Source: Saprospiraceae bacterium
Lineage (GTDB): Bacteria > Bacteroidota > Bacteroidia > Chitinophagales > Saprospiraceae
Reading direction: 5' to 3'
DNA: 64,000 bases
Assembly (NCBI GenBank): GCA_020630955.1
Contig: JAHDIE010000001.1
Location: 35,911 to 99,910, forward strand
This document shows positions 19,454 to 31,200 of the stretch, one piece after another. The position numbers and the translations under genes were made by a program. Within the stretch, counting starts at the first letter, position 1. Each line of letters starts with the position of its first letter. The notes beneath the pieces were generated by a model. That model made no database searches. It was not told the origin of the DNA and saw only the letters and a list, made by a program, of their open reading frames with translations.

Positions 19454-21991
19454 ATGTCAATGAAACAAATTTTTCTTCTTTTCGTAGCCTTATTATTTTC
19501 TTTACCTCTATTTTCTCAAGCTAACTCTATTTTTGAAACAGCCACTAGTATAAGTGCTTCAGGCTCAGCTCCTGATGAGAGTGCATTACTTGATATCCAA
19601 TCCACTGAAAAGGGCATATTGATTCCCCGTATGAACTTAAGTCAACGTGATTTAATAGTCAATCCGACACAGGGTCTTTTGGTTTACCTCACAGACAACA
19701 ATCAATTTTCCTTTTGGGATGGCACTGAATGGCAAATAGTTGGACATGATGATTTAGGCGATCATCTAGCTTCTCAAACCTTAAATCTTGCTGGTCAAGA
19801 TATTACTAATGCAAACACGGTTATTGCAAACTCTTTTGTTGGAGATGGCTCAGGTCTAACCAATGTTCCTGGTGATGTAGATTTTCTAAGAACTGATGGA
19901 CAACCAGCCACGAATATCAATGACAATATTTACACAAATGGAAACATTGGTGTGGGAACAAATGGTCCTTCATTTCCTTTAGACATTCAGGGAATGCATG
20001 GAGAAAGGATTCGCACATATGCTTTAGATAATTATTTTGCGGGTCTCTTAGCGAAAAACAACTCTAGGGAATTTTTTATAGGCATACAAGGTGGTTGGGA
20101 AACCAATGATCTTACTTCAGGGTTTCATATTTATGACAATACCGCTGGTCAAAGGCGTTTTGTAATTGACGAAGATGGGGATGTAGGTATCGGAGCATCA
20201 AACCCCAATGCAAAGTTACATATCAATGGAGATTTTCGTTTGGTTGATGGCTCTGAAGGTTCGGGCAAAGTATTAACCTCGGACATAAATGGGTTTGGAT
20301 CATGGCAAACATTGGTAGATAATGTCAACGATGCAGATGCAGATCCTACCAATGAGTCCATCACCAGCGCGATACTTAATGGCACTGATTTAGAAATAAC
20401 AGAAACAGGTAATTTAACCACAGTTGATATGAGTGGGCTGTTGGATGAAGATTGGAGTTATTCTTCAGGAAGTGGGAATACAGGTGCTGTTCATCATCTC
20501 GGAACTGTTAGTACAGGTATAAATTCTCCTACAGTCAACGGAGCCACCTACCGTTTTTTATCGGATCGTCAAACTGACGATGCTGCATCTATAATGGGAC
20601 TAAATGAAACATCAAGCGGAATATTAGGACTCTGGGATGATTCTTTTCCTGACCTGGACTTACCGCAGGTCCAATCTGCCGGCGTTTTTGGATATTGTCC
20701 AGATGTGAATAATACTAATCGAGCAGCAATATATGGCTACACAGGAAACAGTGAAGGCGATGCCTATGCAGGTATTTTTCAATCGGTAGGCACAAATGCT
20801 CAGAATAATTACGGTATTTATGTAAATGCAGCTAATAGCACAAACGAAAATTATGTTGGTTACTTTGAAGGAGAAAAAAGTTACTTTGAAGGCAAAATAG
20901 GTATAGCTAATCTTTCACCAGCTACTGCATTAGATGTAAGCGGAACCATACTTGCTGGGGCACAAAGTGCAACCATGAATAACCCAAGCCCAAATGGAAA
21001 TGAAGGTATAATTATGCCTGGATTAGACTCTGATTATATAGTCAGTGTTCAAGATGGAAATGGCAGAGTGCAACACAAATGGAATGCTTCTTATGGAACC
21101 AATGAAACCTTTTTAGTTGGAGGAGAAGATGCTTTTTTTATTGATTTAACAGGTAATGTATTATCTGATAACAGTCCATGGATCGAATTTAAATTTGCAG
21201 ACGGAGAATTGGCTACGGAAGGGTCAGCAATATCTTGGGATACCCAAATGATAATTAACCAAATGGGAGAAGTTGGAATCAACGAGACTAGTCCTGATGA
21301 TCGCCTACATGTAACGGATGGCGGAAATGGCACAAGAGTTCGCTCGGAGAATTCAGGCAACGGCTGGGCTGGTTTTCTTTCCAAAAATACCATTGGTGAA
21401 ATTTTTATGGGCCTTCAAGGATCTTTCGATGCAAACCCAGGTGAATTTCATATTTACGACAATGTAGCAGGAGCAAGAAGGATGGTGATAGATGATTCAG
21501 GAAACATTGGAATTGGCATAAATAACCCATCTGTAAAACTTGACGTAAATGGTTCAGTAAATTGTACAGGCGGTACCTGTAGTTCTGACCAAAGATGGAA
21601 GAAGGATATCCAAACATTGACAAATACACTTGACAATATTGAGAAACTTAGAGGAGTTTCTTATCAATGGCGGAAAGAAGAATTTCCAAATAGAAACTTT
21701 AATAACAAACCCCAATTAGGTCTAATCGCTCAAGAGGTAGAAAAAGTCTATCCTGAACTAATTATGGTTGACAATGAGGGATTTAAATCCATGGATTATA
21801 TGTCTTTTACTGCAGTTCTTTTAGAAGCAGTTAAAGAACTTAAATCTCAGAATGAAGATTTAAATAAACAAGTTGAATTCTTAAAAGAAAATAATGATGT
21901 ACTTGAATCCAAGATTTCTGAAATTGGTCAAATGAAAGCCCAATTGGATAATCTTGAAAAACTTATTGAAAATACTCAAAGCAACAACTAA
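19454..21991 (+). CDS. secreted tail-fiber-like protein with C-terminal S74 intramolecular chaperone domain
   Basis: Signal peptide; two similar internal modules with GIG repeats; C-terminal SDQRWKKDIQTL..GVSYQWRKEEFP..LGLIAQEVEKVYPELI..MSFTAVLLEAVKEL. Confidence 0.85.
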   Translation: MSMKQIFLLFVALLFSLPLFSQANSIFETATSISASGSAPDESALLDIQSTEKGILIPRMNLSQRDLIVNPTQGLLVYLTDNNQFSFWDGTEWQIVGHDDLGDHLASQTLNLAGQDITNANTVIANSFVGDGSGLTNVPGDVDFLRTDGQPATNINDNIYTNGNIGVGTNGPSFPLDIQGMHGERIRTYALDNYFAGLLAKNNSREFFIGIQGGWETNDLTSGFHIYDNTAGQRRFVIDEDGDVGIGASNPNAKLHINGDFRLVDGSEGSGKVLTSDINGFGSWQTLVDNVNDADADPTNESITSAILNGTDLEITETGNLTTVDMSGLLDEDWSYSSGSGNTGAVHHLGTVSTGINSPTVNGATYRFLSDRQTDDAASIMGLNETSSGILGLWDDSFPDLDLPQVQSAGVFGYCPDVNNTNRAAIYGYTGNSEGDAYAGIFQSVGTNAQNNYGIYVNAANSTNENYVGYFEGEKSYFEGKIGIANLSPATALDVSGTILAGAQSATMNNPSPNGNEGIIMPGLDSDYIVSVQDGNGRVQHKWNASYGTNETFLVGGEDAFFIDLTGNVLSDNSPWIEFKFADGELATEGSAISWDTQMIINQMGEVGINETSPDDRLHVTDGGNGTRVRSENSGNGWAGFLSKNTIGEIFMGLQGSFDANPGEFHIYDNVAGARRMVIDDSGNIGIGINNPSVKLDVNGSVNCTGGTCSSDQRWKKDIQTLTNTLDNIEKLRGVSYQWRKEEFPNRNFNNKPQLGLIAQEVEKVYPELIMVDNEGFKSMDYMSFTAVLLEAVKELKSQNEDLNKQVEFLKENNDVLESKISEIGQMKAQLDNLEKLIENTQSNN

Positions 21992-21997
21992 AATATC

Positions 21998-22057
21998 AAA
22001 CACAATGACTGAGAGTCAACCGATTAATTTATTAGTTGATACTTAGTCATTGTGTTT
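21998..22057 (+). terminator. imperfect 23-bp hairpin downstream of the S74 protein
   Basis: AAACACAATGACTGAGAGTCAAC / GTTGATACTTAGTCATTGTGTTT with 14-nt loop. Confidence 0.6.
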
Positions 22058-22187
22058 ACTATCCTATCTAAAAAACTAATAACTTACGCCCAATTGCAAA
22101 AAATGGTATTGTAAAATTATTATCCGGATTCCTTACAAATCATTTATGTGAACCTTGATTATTTTGCTATATTAAAAATAACCAACA

Positions 22188-23135
22188 ATGCCCGTTATTA
22201 GTGACACCAAATACTTCCCACCATTGGTTTTCAGAAATGGACATTTTAATACAATCTATCCACCATTTTTTCGAAAACAAGAAAAACTAGGATTTACCCG
22301 AAGAAGAATAGAAACTCCAGATGAAGACTTCCTCGATATTGATCTCTTTCTTAAGAACAATAAGAAGGCCGTTTTTCTTTTCCACGGATTGGAAGGAAGT
22401 TCAGAATCACAGTATATCCAGGCGGCATCAATAGCACTCAGCAAAATAGGGTTTGATATCATTGCGATAAACTTTAGGGGATGCAGTGGAGAAGCAAATA
22501 ATCAATTGATCAGTTACCATAGTGGCTTTACTCAAGACATGAAATTGGTCATTGATACCTTTTCTGATAAATATGACTCAGTATCATTAATAGGTTATAG
22601 TCTTGGCGGAAATATGGCATTAAAATATGTGGGCGAAGATCCTGCAAAGGTTCATCCAAAGGTGCAGAAAGTTATTGCGGTTTCAGCTCCGGTTCACCTA
22701 TCTGACGGATCCAAACAATTGCAAAAACCCATGAATTATTTTTATACAAAAAATTTCCTTAAAACCTTAGGAAAAAAAATTGTAGAAAAGAACAGAAAAT
22801 TTCCAAATCAGATCGACATAGAAAAACTTCCAACCGTGAGATCTATCTGGGATTTTGATGAATTTTTTACTGGACCCATCAATGGATTTGATGGGGCTGA
22901 AGATTACTATGCCCAATCTATGTCTTTGCAATTTATTCCAGATATAAAAACAGAAACTCACTTAATCAGTGCATTGGACGATCCATTTTTATCAACCAGC
23001 TGCTACCCATTTGCAGAAGCTCAACAATCCAAATTCTTTCACTTCTATCCCACCAAGTATGGTGGTCATGTAGGATTCTATCAAAAGGGAAATAAATATT
23101 GGTTAGAAAGTAAGCTAGTTGACATTTTAAACTAA
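22188..23135 (+). CDS. YheT-family alpha/beta hydrolase
   Basis: FRNGHFNTIYPPFFR, VFLFHGLEGSSESQYIQ, NFRGCSGE, LIGYSLGGNMALKYVGE, YGGHVGFY. Confidence 0.92.
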   Translation: MPVISDTKYFPPLVFRNGHFNTIYPPFFRKQEKLGFTRRRIETPDEDFLDIDLFLKNNKKAVFLFHGLEGSSESQYIQAASIALSKIGFDIIAINFRGCSGEANNQLISYHSGFTQDMKLVIDTFSDKYDSVSLIGYSLGGNMALKYVGEDPAKVHPKVQKVIAVSAPVHLSDGSKQLQKPMNYFYTKNFLKTLGKKIVEKNRKFPNQIDIEKLPTVRSIWDFDEFFTGPINGFDGAEDYYAQSMSLQFIPDIKTETHLISALDDPFLSTSCYPFAEAQQSKFFHFYPTKYGGHVGFYQKGNKYWLESKLVDILN

Positions 23136-23255
23136 TATTCAAGGCATCCCTCACAAAAACTCATCTTCTTCATTGTATAAGTATTATTGAGCTTAACTTT
23201 GATCTAGGTACAGTTGATTGGCTTTAAACTCGTCGTCACTTAAGAGGACTAAATT

Positions 23256-24563
23256 ATGGCGTACAAAAAGGAATATGTTGAATCCAAATATCCATTGCAA
23301 AACAACGGATTATACTCCCATCTCCAAAATCAACTAGAAATACAAAATGCTATACTTCAGTTTGCAAAAAAACTGCTTCAGTTAGAAACTACCGAAGATA
23401 TTGTTTGGGCCATCACTGAAGATATTTTTCAAAAAATAAACTTTCATGATTGTATTATTTATCTAAAAGATGAAGACAGCCAAAAATTTGTTCAAAGAGC
23501 GGCACATGGACCAAAAAATCCAAGTCCAAAGCAAATAAAAAATCAACTATCGCTTAATATTGGTGACGGTATTGTAGGACATGTTGCTAAAACAGGAGAG
23601 CCAGAAATAATTGGTGACACCAGGAAAGACCCTAGATATATTGCAGATGATCAAATCAGGCTATCTGAAATAACAGTTCCCATATTATCAAATGAAGAAG
23701 TCATAGGTATCATTGATGCAGAACATCCCGAACCAAACTATTTTAATGAACAGGATCTGGAGTACTTAAAGCTCGTCGCCTCCTTGTCAGCCGTCACTTT
23801 AAAAAACGCTTTGGTGAAGGAGAATTTAGAAAAAGAGATCACAAAAAGAACATTCAAATTAAAAAGTGCACTAGAGAGCCTGCAAAAATCCAATGAGGAC
23901 TTAAAAAACTTTGCTCATGTAATTTCGCATGATCTAAAGCAACCTTTGAGAACAATCAACGCTTTTATTACCCTAATACAAAGAAAAGAGATCGAATTGA
24001 GTGAAAAATCAAAAGAATATTTTCTTTTTATTTCTGAAGCATCAATAAGAATGCAAAATGTAATAAATGGATTGTTGCATTTTTCTAAAGTTTCCAACTT
24101 GGATAATGATCAACAATTATTCGATCTTAATATTACAATTAAGAGTATTATTGAAGATTTAAAATATCATATAGAGGAAACAAACACACAAATAAAATAT
24201 AAAGCATTTCCGAAAATTTTTGGGTTTGAAATTCTTATCAAACAAGTTTTCCAGAATATCATTGCAAACGCCATCAAATTTAGAAAGCAAAATGTCGCTC
24301 CTGAGATTATTATTAATCATAAGGAAAATGAATCACATCATATCTTCACCATTACGGATAATGGAATCGGAATTAAAAAAACTTATCACAAAAAAGTTTT
24401 TGACATGTTTGAACGATTGCACTCTGATAAGGAGTACGAAGGAACCGGCATGGGATTAAGCTTTTGTAAAAAAATTGTAGAAAGACACCAGGGCACCATA
24501 ACAATAAACTCAAAGGGTCTAAATACAGGGACTTCTGTACAATTTTCAATTTCAAAAGACTAA
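23256..24563 (+). CDS. GAF domain-containing sensor histidine kinase (soluble)
   Basis: GAF region (IGDGIVGHVAKTGEPEIIGDTRKDPRY), H-box FAHVISHDLKQPLRTINAF, HATPase DNGIGIKKTYHKKVFDMFERLHSDKEYEGTGMGLSFCKKIVERHQG. Confidence 0.93.
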   Translation: MAYKKEYVESKYPLQNNGLYSHLQNQLEIQNAILQFAKKLLQLETTEDIVWAITEDIFQKINFHDCIIYLKDEDSQKFVQRAAHGPKNPSPKQIKNQLSLNIGDGIVGHVAKTGEPEIIGDTRKDPRYIADDQIRLSEITVPILSNEEVIGIIDAEHPEPNYFNEQDLEYLKLVASLSAVTLKNALVKENLEKEITKRTFKLKSALESLQKSNEDLKNFAHVISHDLKQPLRTINAFITLIQRKEIELSEKSKEYFLFISEASIRMQNVINGLLHFSKVSNLDNDQQLFDLNITIKSIIEDLKYHIEETNTQIKYKAFPKIFGFEILIKQVFQNIIANAIKFRKQNVAPEIIINHKENESHHIFTITDNGIGIKKTYHKKVFDMFERLHSDKEYEGTGMGLSFCKKIVERHQGTITINSKGLNTGTSVQFSISKD

Positions 24564-24622
24564 CTATAAAAACTTCAAATATCAGCTAGAATAGGTTAAG
24601 AAATACAAAACAAAACTTAATT

Positions 24623-25327
24623 TTGTCAAAATTTCTTATGAAGCCATATCACATTCTATGTTGTCTGAGTATCGTTTTGGTAATTTTTTCTTGCAAAAAT
24701 GATTCTAGCCCAGAATATTGGACCATGGAACTTATTGAGGTCCATAGTGTCATCAATAAAAATAATGAAGGAACCAAAGGTAATCTCACATTTAAAGAAA
24801 CCATAGTAACTGATGCTGATGGTAATAAAAAAGAACATTGGTATTACAATCGAGACAAACAACTAACCACCTTCGAAAGATATATTTACCAAGATGGAGA
24901 TGGCATGCCTTATAAATCAAACTTTTATGATTACAAAGATTCTCTTTTGAGTTACTACATATTTAGCTACGATGATCTTGGCAATAAAATTCAAACCAAT
25001 TCTTATGATGCATCCACCAAAGATTTATTAAGGGTTGAAACATTCGAATATGATAAAAACAATAACAGAATAGGCAGAGAAATTAAAACTGCGGCAGGGC
25101 AATTGGTCAGGCAGTATGAGTTTCGATTTGATAAAAATGGAAATGAAAGCACCTACAAAGTTTATGATGGAGATGAAAAATTATTGCTTGCTGAATCCTT
25201 CAGCATAGTCAAAAGTGATAAAAATGGATGGACAGAACAATGGAGTTTTAGAAACGATAAACCAAACACAATAAAGACAAGAAAATTTGTCAATTTTTTA
25301 CCAAAGGAAATTACAGAAGTTAGATGA
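24623..25327 (+). CDS. hypothetical lipoprotein with YD-like short repeats
   Basis: Signal CLSIVLVIFSC; repeats such as YDYKDSLLSYYIFSYDDLGNKIQTNSYD / EFRFDKNGNESTYKVYD. Stop overlaps the leuS start by 4 nt. Confidence 0.65.
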   Translation: MSKFLMKPYHILCCLSIVLVIFSCKNDSSPEYWTMELIEVHSVINKNNEGTKGNLTFKETIVTDADGNKKEHWYYNRDKQLTTFERYIYQDGDGMPYKSNFYDYKDSLLSYYIFSYDDLGNKIQTNSYDASTKDLLRVETFEYDKNNNRIGREIKTAAGQLVRQYEFRFDKNGNESTYKVYDGDEKLLLAESFSIVKSDKNGWTEQWSFRNDKPNTIKTRKFVNFLPKEITEVR

Positions 25328-28194
25328 GTGCAATAAATTACAATGAGATAGACAAGAAGTGGAAAGACTTCTGGGACAAAAATCAAACATACAAAGTTGA
25401 AGACATTTCAGACAAACCCAAGTATTATGTGCTTGACATGTTTCCATATCCTTCAGGTTCTGGATTACATGTTGGGCATCCACTAGGTTACATCGCTTCC
25501 GATATATTTTCTAGATATAAAAGGATGAAAGGATTTAATGTTTTACATCCCATGGGCTTTGATGCATTTGGCCTACCCGCAGAAGAATATGCAATTCAAA
25601 AAGGAGTTCATCCGGCAGATTCTACCGCCATTAATGTTAAAAGATATCGCGAACAATTAGATAGTCTTGGATTTTCTTTTGATTGGACTCGGCAAGTAAA
25701 TACTAGTGATCCCAAATATTACAAGTGGACTCAATGGATATTTACAGAACTCTACAATCATTATTTTGATACACAAATACAAAAAGCAAGGCCTATTGAG
25801 GAATTGGCTCAACAATTTGCCTTAAGCGGAAACGAATCCGTAACTGCTGCCAATAGCCAGGAAGAAAATTTTAGCGCTGACCAATGGAGGTCAATGTCCG
25901 AAGTTGAACAATCTGAGATATTGATGAATTACAGATTGGCATATCGTAAAACAGGTTATGTCAACTGGTGCGAAGCCTTAGGCACTGTATTAGCTAATGA
26001 TCAAATAAAAGAAGGGCTATCGGTAAGAGGGGGACACCCGGTTACGCAAAAGGCCATGAATCAATGGTACCTTAGAATCACAGCATACGCCGAAAGAATG
26101 CTCAATGATCTCGACGGAATTGCATGGAGTGACGCCTTAAAGACCATCCAAAAAAATTGGATTGGACGATCCGAAGGTGCCAGTATCGAATTTGTAGTAG
26201 AAGGTTCAGAAGAAAAAATTGAAGTATTTACAACCAGACCAGATACAATCTTTGGTGCCACTTACATGGTTTTGGCTCCATTGCACGAATTGGTTGAAAA
26301 ACTGACAACAAGCGATCAAAAAGAAGAGGTCGATGAGTATGTTAAATATGTAAAGGCCAAATCCGAAATTCAACGAATGGCGGAAAAAGAATCAACCGGT
26401 AAGTTTATCGGATCCTATGCTATCAATCCTTTCACCAATGAAAAGATACCAATCTGGATAGGTGAATATGTCTTAAAGGATTATGGAACAGGAGCTATCA
26501 TGGCCGTACCCTCTGATGACGAAAGAGACAATGCTTTTGCTAAGAAATTTGGGCTACCAATTATACAAGTAATTGATAAAAGTGAATACCCTGAAGCTGA
26601 TATGTCTGACAAGGTAGGAAAGATGATCAATTCAGGATTTATGAATGGCATGGAAGCAAAAGATGCCATAAAAGCTGCTTGCAAAAAAGTTGAAGAACTT
26701 GGTATTGGGCAAGCGCGTGTAAATTACAAAATGAGAGATGCCAACTTTAGTAGACAAAGATATTGGGGTGAACCATTTCCAATAGAATACAATAGCAATG
26801 GAATTCCTTTGGCATTGAGCTTAGAAGAACTCCCACTAGAACTTCCTCATACTGAAGATTTCAAACCTGGTGCAGCTGGCAAATCTCCATTGGCCAGAAT
26901 CGAAAACTGGATGAATACTCCTGAAGGAAAAACAAGGGAGACAGATGTTATGCCTGGAGTTGCAGGTTCCTCTTGGTATTACCTGAGATACATGGACCCA
27001 CACAATGAAGATGCATTTGTCAGTCCTGAAAAGGTTAATTATTGGAGAGATGTAGATCTCTATGTAGGTGGTTCAGAGCATGCCGTAGCACATTTGATGT
27101 ATGCTCGATTTTGGCATAAATTCTTATTCGATAAAGGACGAGTTCCAACAAATGAACCTTTCAAAAAATTGATCAACCAAGGAATGATACAAGGGGTAAT
27201 AGAATTTGTATACCTCTTGAAAGAAAAAGAAAATGGTCATTCAAAATTTATTTGTACCAAGCTTGCTAAGGAAATGAATATTAGCATGGACGAGCTTGCA
27301 AAGATTCCAATTCTTATAGATTATGTAAAAGATTATGGTTCTGAAAAATCATATCTAAATATGGAAAGTATTAAGAATTTCATCAACTACTACCCTTCTT
27401 ACAAAGATGCCATTTTTGAATGTGGAGCTGGAACCTTTCATCAAGGCAATTTTACGCCCAAAGGAGATGGAACCGAAACTCATCTATTCACACATTCAGA
27501 GGTAGGAAAAATGTCTAAATCCAAATTGAATGTAATCAATCCTGACGATATTATTGGGCAATATGGAACCGATTGTTTTAGGATGTATGAAATGTTCTTA
27601 GGACCCATCGAACAATCAAAACCTTGGGACACCAATGGGATAGAAGGCGTTTCAAAATTCCTTAAGAAATTTAGCTCATTGTATGTAGGAGAAAATGGAG
27701 AATGGCTAATTAATGATGAAACTGCACCAAAAGAGGCTCATAAAATCCTGAATAAAACCATTCAAAAAATAGAGAAAGACATACTTGCCTTTTCTATGAA
27801 TACAGCAATAAGTGCCTTCATGATTTGTGTCAATGATTTGAAGAAATTAAAAGTACACAATAGAGAAATCCTTCAACCATTATTGCATTTAATGGCTCCT
27901 TTTGCACCTTTTATTACAGACGAATTGAACGAAAGAATGGGTGGCAAAGGATCGATACACCATGAAGCTTTTCCAGTTGTTAATGAGGAACATCTTAAAG
28001 AAGACAGCTTTACTTATCCAATATGCGTGATGGGAAAAAAACGAGCAACACTTGAGATGCCTTCAGATGCTTCTAAAGAGGAAATAGAGACTGCCGCCAA
28101 AAATCTTCCTGCAATGGAAAAGTGGTTTGAAGACAAAGAGATTATAAAAACGATTGTTGTACCACAAAAGATGGTAAATTTCGTTGTTAAATAA
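25324..28194 (+). CDS. leuS: leucine--tRNA ligase
   Basis: MFPYPSGSGLHVGHPLGY (HIGH), TRPDTIFGATYMVLAP, SEVGKMSKSKLNVINPDDI (KMSKS). Confidence 0.97.
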   Translation: MSAINYNEIDKKWKDFWDKNQTYKVEDISDKPKYYVLDMFPYPSGSGLHVGHPLGYIASDIFSRYKRMKGFNVLHPMGFDAFGLPAEEYAIQKGVHPADSTAINVKRYREQLDSLGFSFDWTRQVNTSDPKYYKWTQWIFTELYNHYFDTQIQKARPIEELAQQFALSGNESVTAANSQEENFSADQWRSMSEVEQSEILMNYRLAYRKTGYVNWCEALGTVLANDQIKEGLSVRGGHPVTQKAMNQWYLRITAYAERMLNDLDGIAWSDALKTIQKNWIGRSEGASIEFVVEGSEEKIEVFTTRPDTIFGATYMVLAPLHELVEKLTTSDQKEEVDEYVKYVKAKSEIQRMAEKESTGKFIGSYAINPFTNEKIPIWIGEYVLKDYGTGAIMAVPSDDERDNAFAKKFGLPIIQVIDKSEYPEADMSDKVGKMINSGFMNGMEAKDAIKAACKKVEELGIGQARVNYKMRDANFSRQRYWGEPFPIEYNSNGIPLALSLEELPLELPHTEDFKPGAAGKSPLARIENWMNTPEGKTRETDVMPGVAGSSWYYLRYMDPHNEDAFVSPEKVNYWRDVDLYVGGSEHAVAHLMYARFWHKFLFDKGRVPTNEPFKKLINQGMIQGVIEFVYLLKEKENGHSKFICTKLAKEMNISMDELAKIPILIDYVKDYGSEKSYLNMESIKNFINYYPSYKDAIFECGAGTFHQGNFTPKGDGTETHLFTHSEVGKMSKSKLNVINPDDIIGQYGTDCFRMYEMFLGPIEQSKPWDTNGIEGVSKFLKKFSSLYVGENGEWLINDETAPKEAHKILNKTIQKIEKDILAFSMNTAISAFMICVNDLKKLKVHNREILQPLLHLMAPFAPFITDELNERMGGKGSIHHEAFPVVNEEHLKEDSFTYPICVMGKKRATLEMPSDASKEEIETAAKNLPAMEKWFEDKEIIKTIVVPQKMVNFVVK

Positions 28195-28205
28195 AAAGGA
28201 CATTG

Positions 28206-31200
28206 ATGAAAGCTCATAAGGGTTTGATTTTGCTCATTCTTTGTACAATCTGGTATAAAGGCTGGGCTTTTCAATCTTGTGAGATACCAATCGTGATCGA
28301 TCTTGGCGAAACTAGCTCTGCTTCAATTCAAATTGAATGGATAGACTTCAATACTAATTCGGAGAGCTTCGAGTTTGAAGTAATTCTATCTACTGAATCA
28401 CAAACAGGCACACCAAATATCATTGGCATTATCGGTGACAGCCATCTGATTGATAATCTTGAAGCAGGCAACAGTTATGAATTGTTTATTAGAGCGCAAT
28501 GCCCCAATGGCACAAGCGATTGGAATGGTCCTTATCAATTCAATACAAGTTTAACAGCTGATGCCAATTGCGATTTTCAATTTCAAATTTCCGACGATCA
28601 ATGTCCGATTCCAGATGTTTTTCTATTTGAAAATGAAATATCTGGTTTGTTAGGTGAAAATCTTTTTATCGAAAGTGTTGATATTGCAGTGGAACACAAC
28701 TGGCCACCTGACTTAAAACTTGTATTAGTTTCACCCAATGGACAAAAAATAGACCTATTAAGTCATTTAGGCATCAACTCACAAAATCTAGGAGACCCTC
28801 TTTCTCCATGTGAGCAAAGTTTGACATTTTCAGATAGAGCTTGTGAGTTTGTTCGTGACGCAAGTTTTCCAATTATGGGACATTACCAACCTGAAATGTC
28901 AATTGCAACATTGTATGATGGAAGTGAAGGAGCTGGTAATTGGGCATTAGAAGTCTGCGACAGAGCAGAGGGAGACATTGGAATACTTAAACAATTTAAT
29001 ATAAACTTTAGCCAAGGTACTTGTTATCCTCCTGGTGAAATTTTTATTTCAAAAATTGCAGGAAGCTTTGTTGAGATTACATGGAATAGTCCTTCATGTG
29101 ATGAATTAGAAATTATTTATGGCATTGAACCCTTTGATCCAGCAACTGCGAGTGTTAGCTATGTCAGTTGTCCTGACCAATTTATTAAAATCGAAAATCT
29201 GGAAGAAGATGCTGATTACATTTTTTTTATCAATACCATCTGTTCATTAGAAACTTTCGAAAACGAGTGTCCTGTTTATCTTCACACAGAATGTGCCAAT
29301 CCCAGTTTAGATTTGAATTTTGATAATTTCGAAATTTGCGAAGAATCTTGCAATGCACCGTGTGATTTAGACAACGATTTTTGGAACAATGTACATGATG
29401 ATGACTTGGATTGGCTGATTAATACAGACAGGACCCCAACAGCGTTTACAGGTCCTGAAGGAGATCTAAAAGGAACAGGAAATTATATTTATGTAGATGC
29501 AGCATCCAGTACTTGCGGAGATTTTCTTTTTACAGCCATCGAATCCGCTTGTATCAATATTCAAAGCAACTCCAATGCTTGCGACCTATCTTTTTATTAT
29601 TATATGTATGGAGTTGATATTGGCACCTTAGGCATTGACATAAGTCTAAACAATGGACAAGAATGGATTAATCTTTGGTCAGCTACAGGAGATCAAGGAG
29701 AGGCGTGGCAACAAGCCGCAATAGATCTTTCAGCTTACGATAATCAAGTTGGAATTTTTAGAATCTTTGCAGAAACAAAAGATGGGAACTTTGGAGATAT
29801 TGCAGTTGATGAAATAAAACTATACGCAAGTCTCATAGCTGAACCTTTAGATATCTTTTATGAAGATCTAGACGGCGATGGGTTTGGTAATCCAGACAAA
29901 CCCTATCAATTTTGCGCCCTAACCACTCCTACTGGATTTGCAGACAATAACGATGATTGTAATGACGACAACCCCTTGATCAATCCATCGATCAATGAAA
30001 GTCCATGTAATCTGATTGATGATAACTGTGATTTACAGATAGATGAACCCAATAGCAATAACATGAGCTATGAAGGTGCCGAAGTGATCAAAGCTTCTTG
30101 TAGTGGGAATAAGGATGCAAGTATTGAAATTTCAATAGAAGGAGGAATTCCACCATATACTTATCAATGGAATGATGGAAGGACCGAAAATCCAAATATA
30201 AATGTCAATCCAGGAATCTTCCAGTGCACCATCACTGATCAAGGGGGTTGTGTACTAATTAGTGACTTTATTATTGTCGGTGCAGAAAAAGAATTAGTCT
30301 TTGATGTTTTAGAAATTGAAAACAATGAATGTGAAGGAAGTATTACAGGTGCAATCCATATAAATATTGAAGGAGGAACAGCACCCTATCAGTTTGGTTG
30401 GAGCAATGGTTTTACCCAACAGAATCCAATTAATTTAGGTGCTGGCGAGTATGTTGTTACTATTACTGATGAGAATAATTGTGCTTTTATTTCTACACCA
30501 ATCGAGATCATTAATGAATTAGAACTCAATACGGAAGTCATCATTAATAAAAGTACATCCTGTTTAGGTGTAGAAGATGGCGAACTTTTCGTATCCACAA
30601 CCGGAGGCACGGCACCCTACAACTATACTTGGTCCCATGGTGCATCAGGTAATCAAGTTCAAAATTTAGCAAGCAATTACTATAGTTATACCGTAACAGA
30701 TAATCATGGCTGCATTCAGACCAAAGATTCCATATTGGTAACAACGCCAGAAGAATTGCATATTCGCATCGATGCTATTGAGGCCAATTTGTGTAATTCA
30801 GAAAATGAAGGCATAATTTTAACAACACCGATCGGAGGCACCCCTCCGTATAACTATTTTTGGTCCAATGGTGAGATTTCAGATGATATTAAATCATTAG
30901 AAAATGGAACTTATCACCTTACGGTAAATGATAGTAATGGATGTTCAGCTACTTTGCAAGATATAATAATACTTAGTCCACCAGAAATAGAAGCAACAAT
31001 TACAGAAATTAATAATGAAACTTGCAGATCAGGGCAAGATGGATTCATTAGCATTGTTGGTTCGGGAGGAAGTGGAAATTATAATTACAACTGGAGTAAT
31101 GGTGTAACCAATGAAAATTCTATTTCCAATTTAGTTTCAGGCATATACAGTGTTACCGTTATTGATGATTTTGGCTGCAAAAAAACAGTGAGTAATATTG

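Noticed and set aside
19454-21991. Possible prophage because of tail-fiber/S74 similarity
   Set aside because: No capsid, terminase, integrase or lysis genes in the window; both S74 proteins have signal peptides and sit among chromosomal genes.
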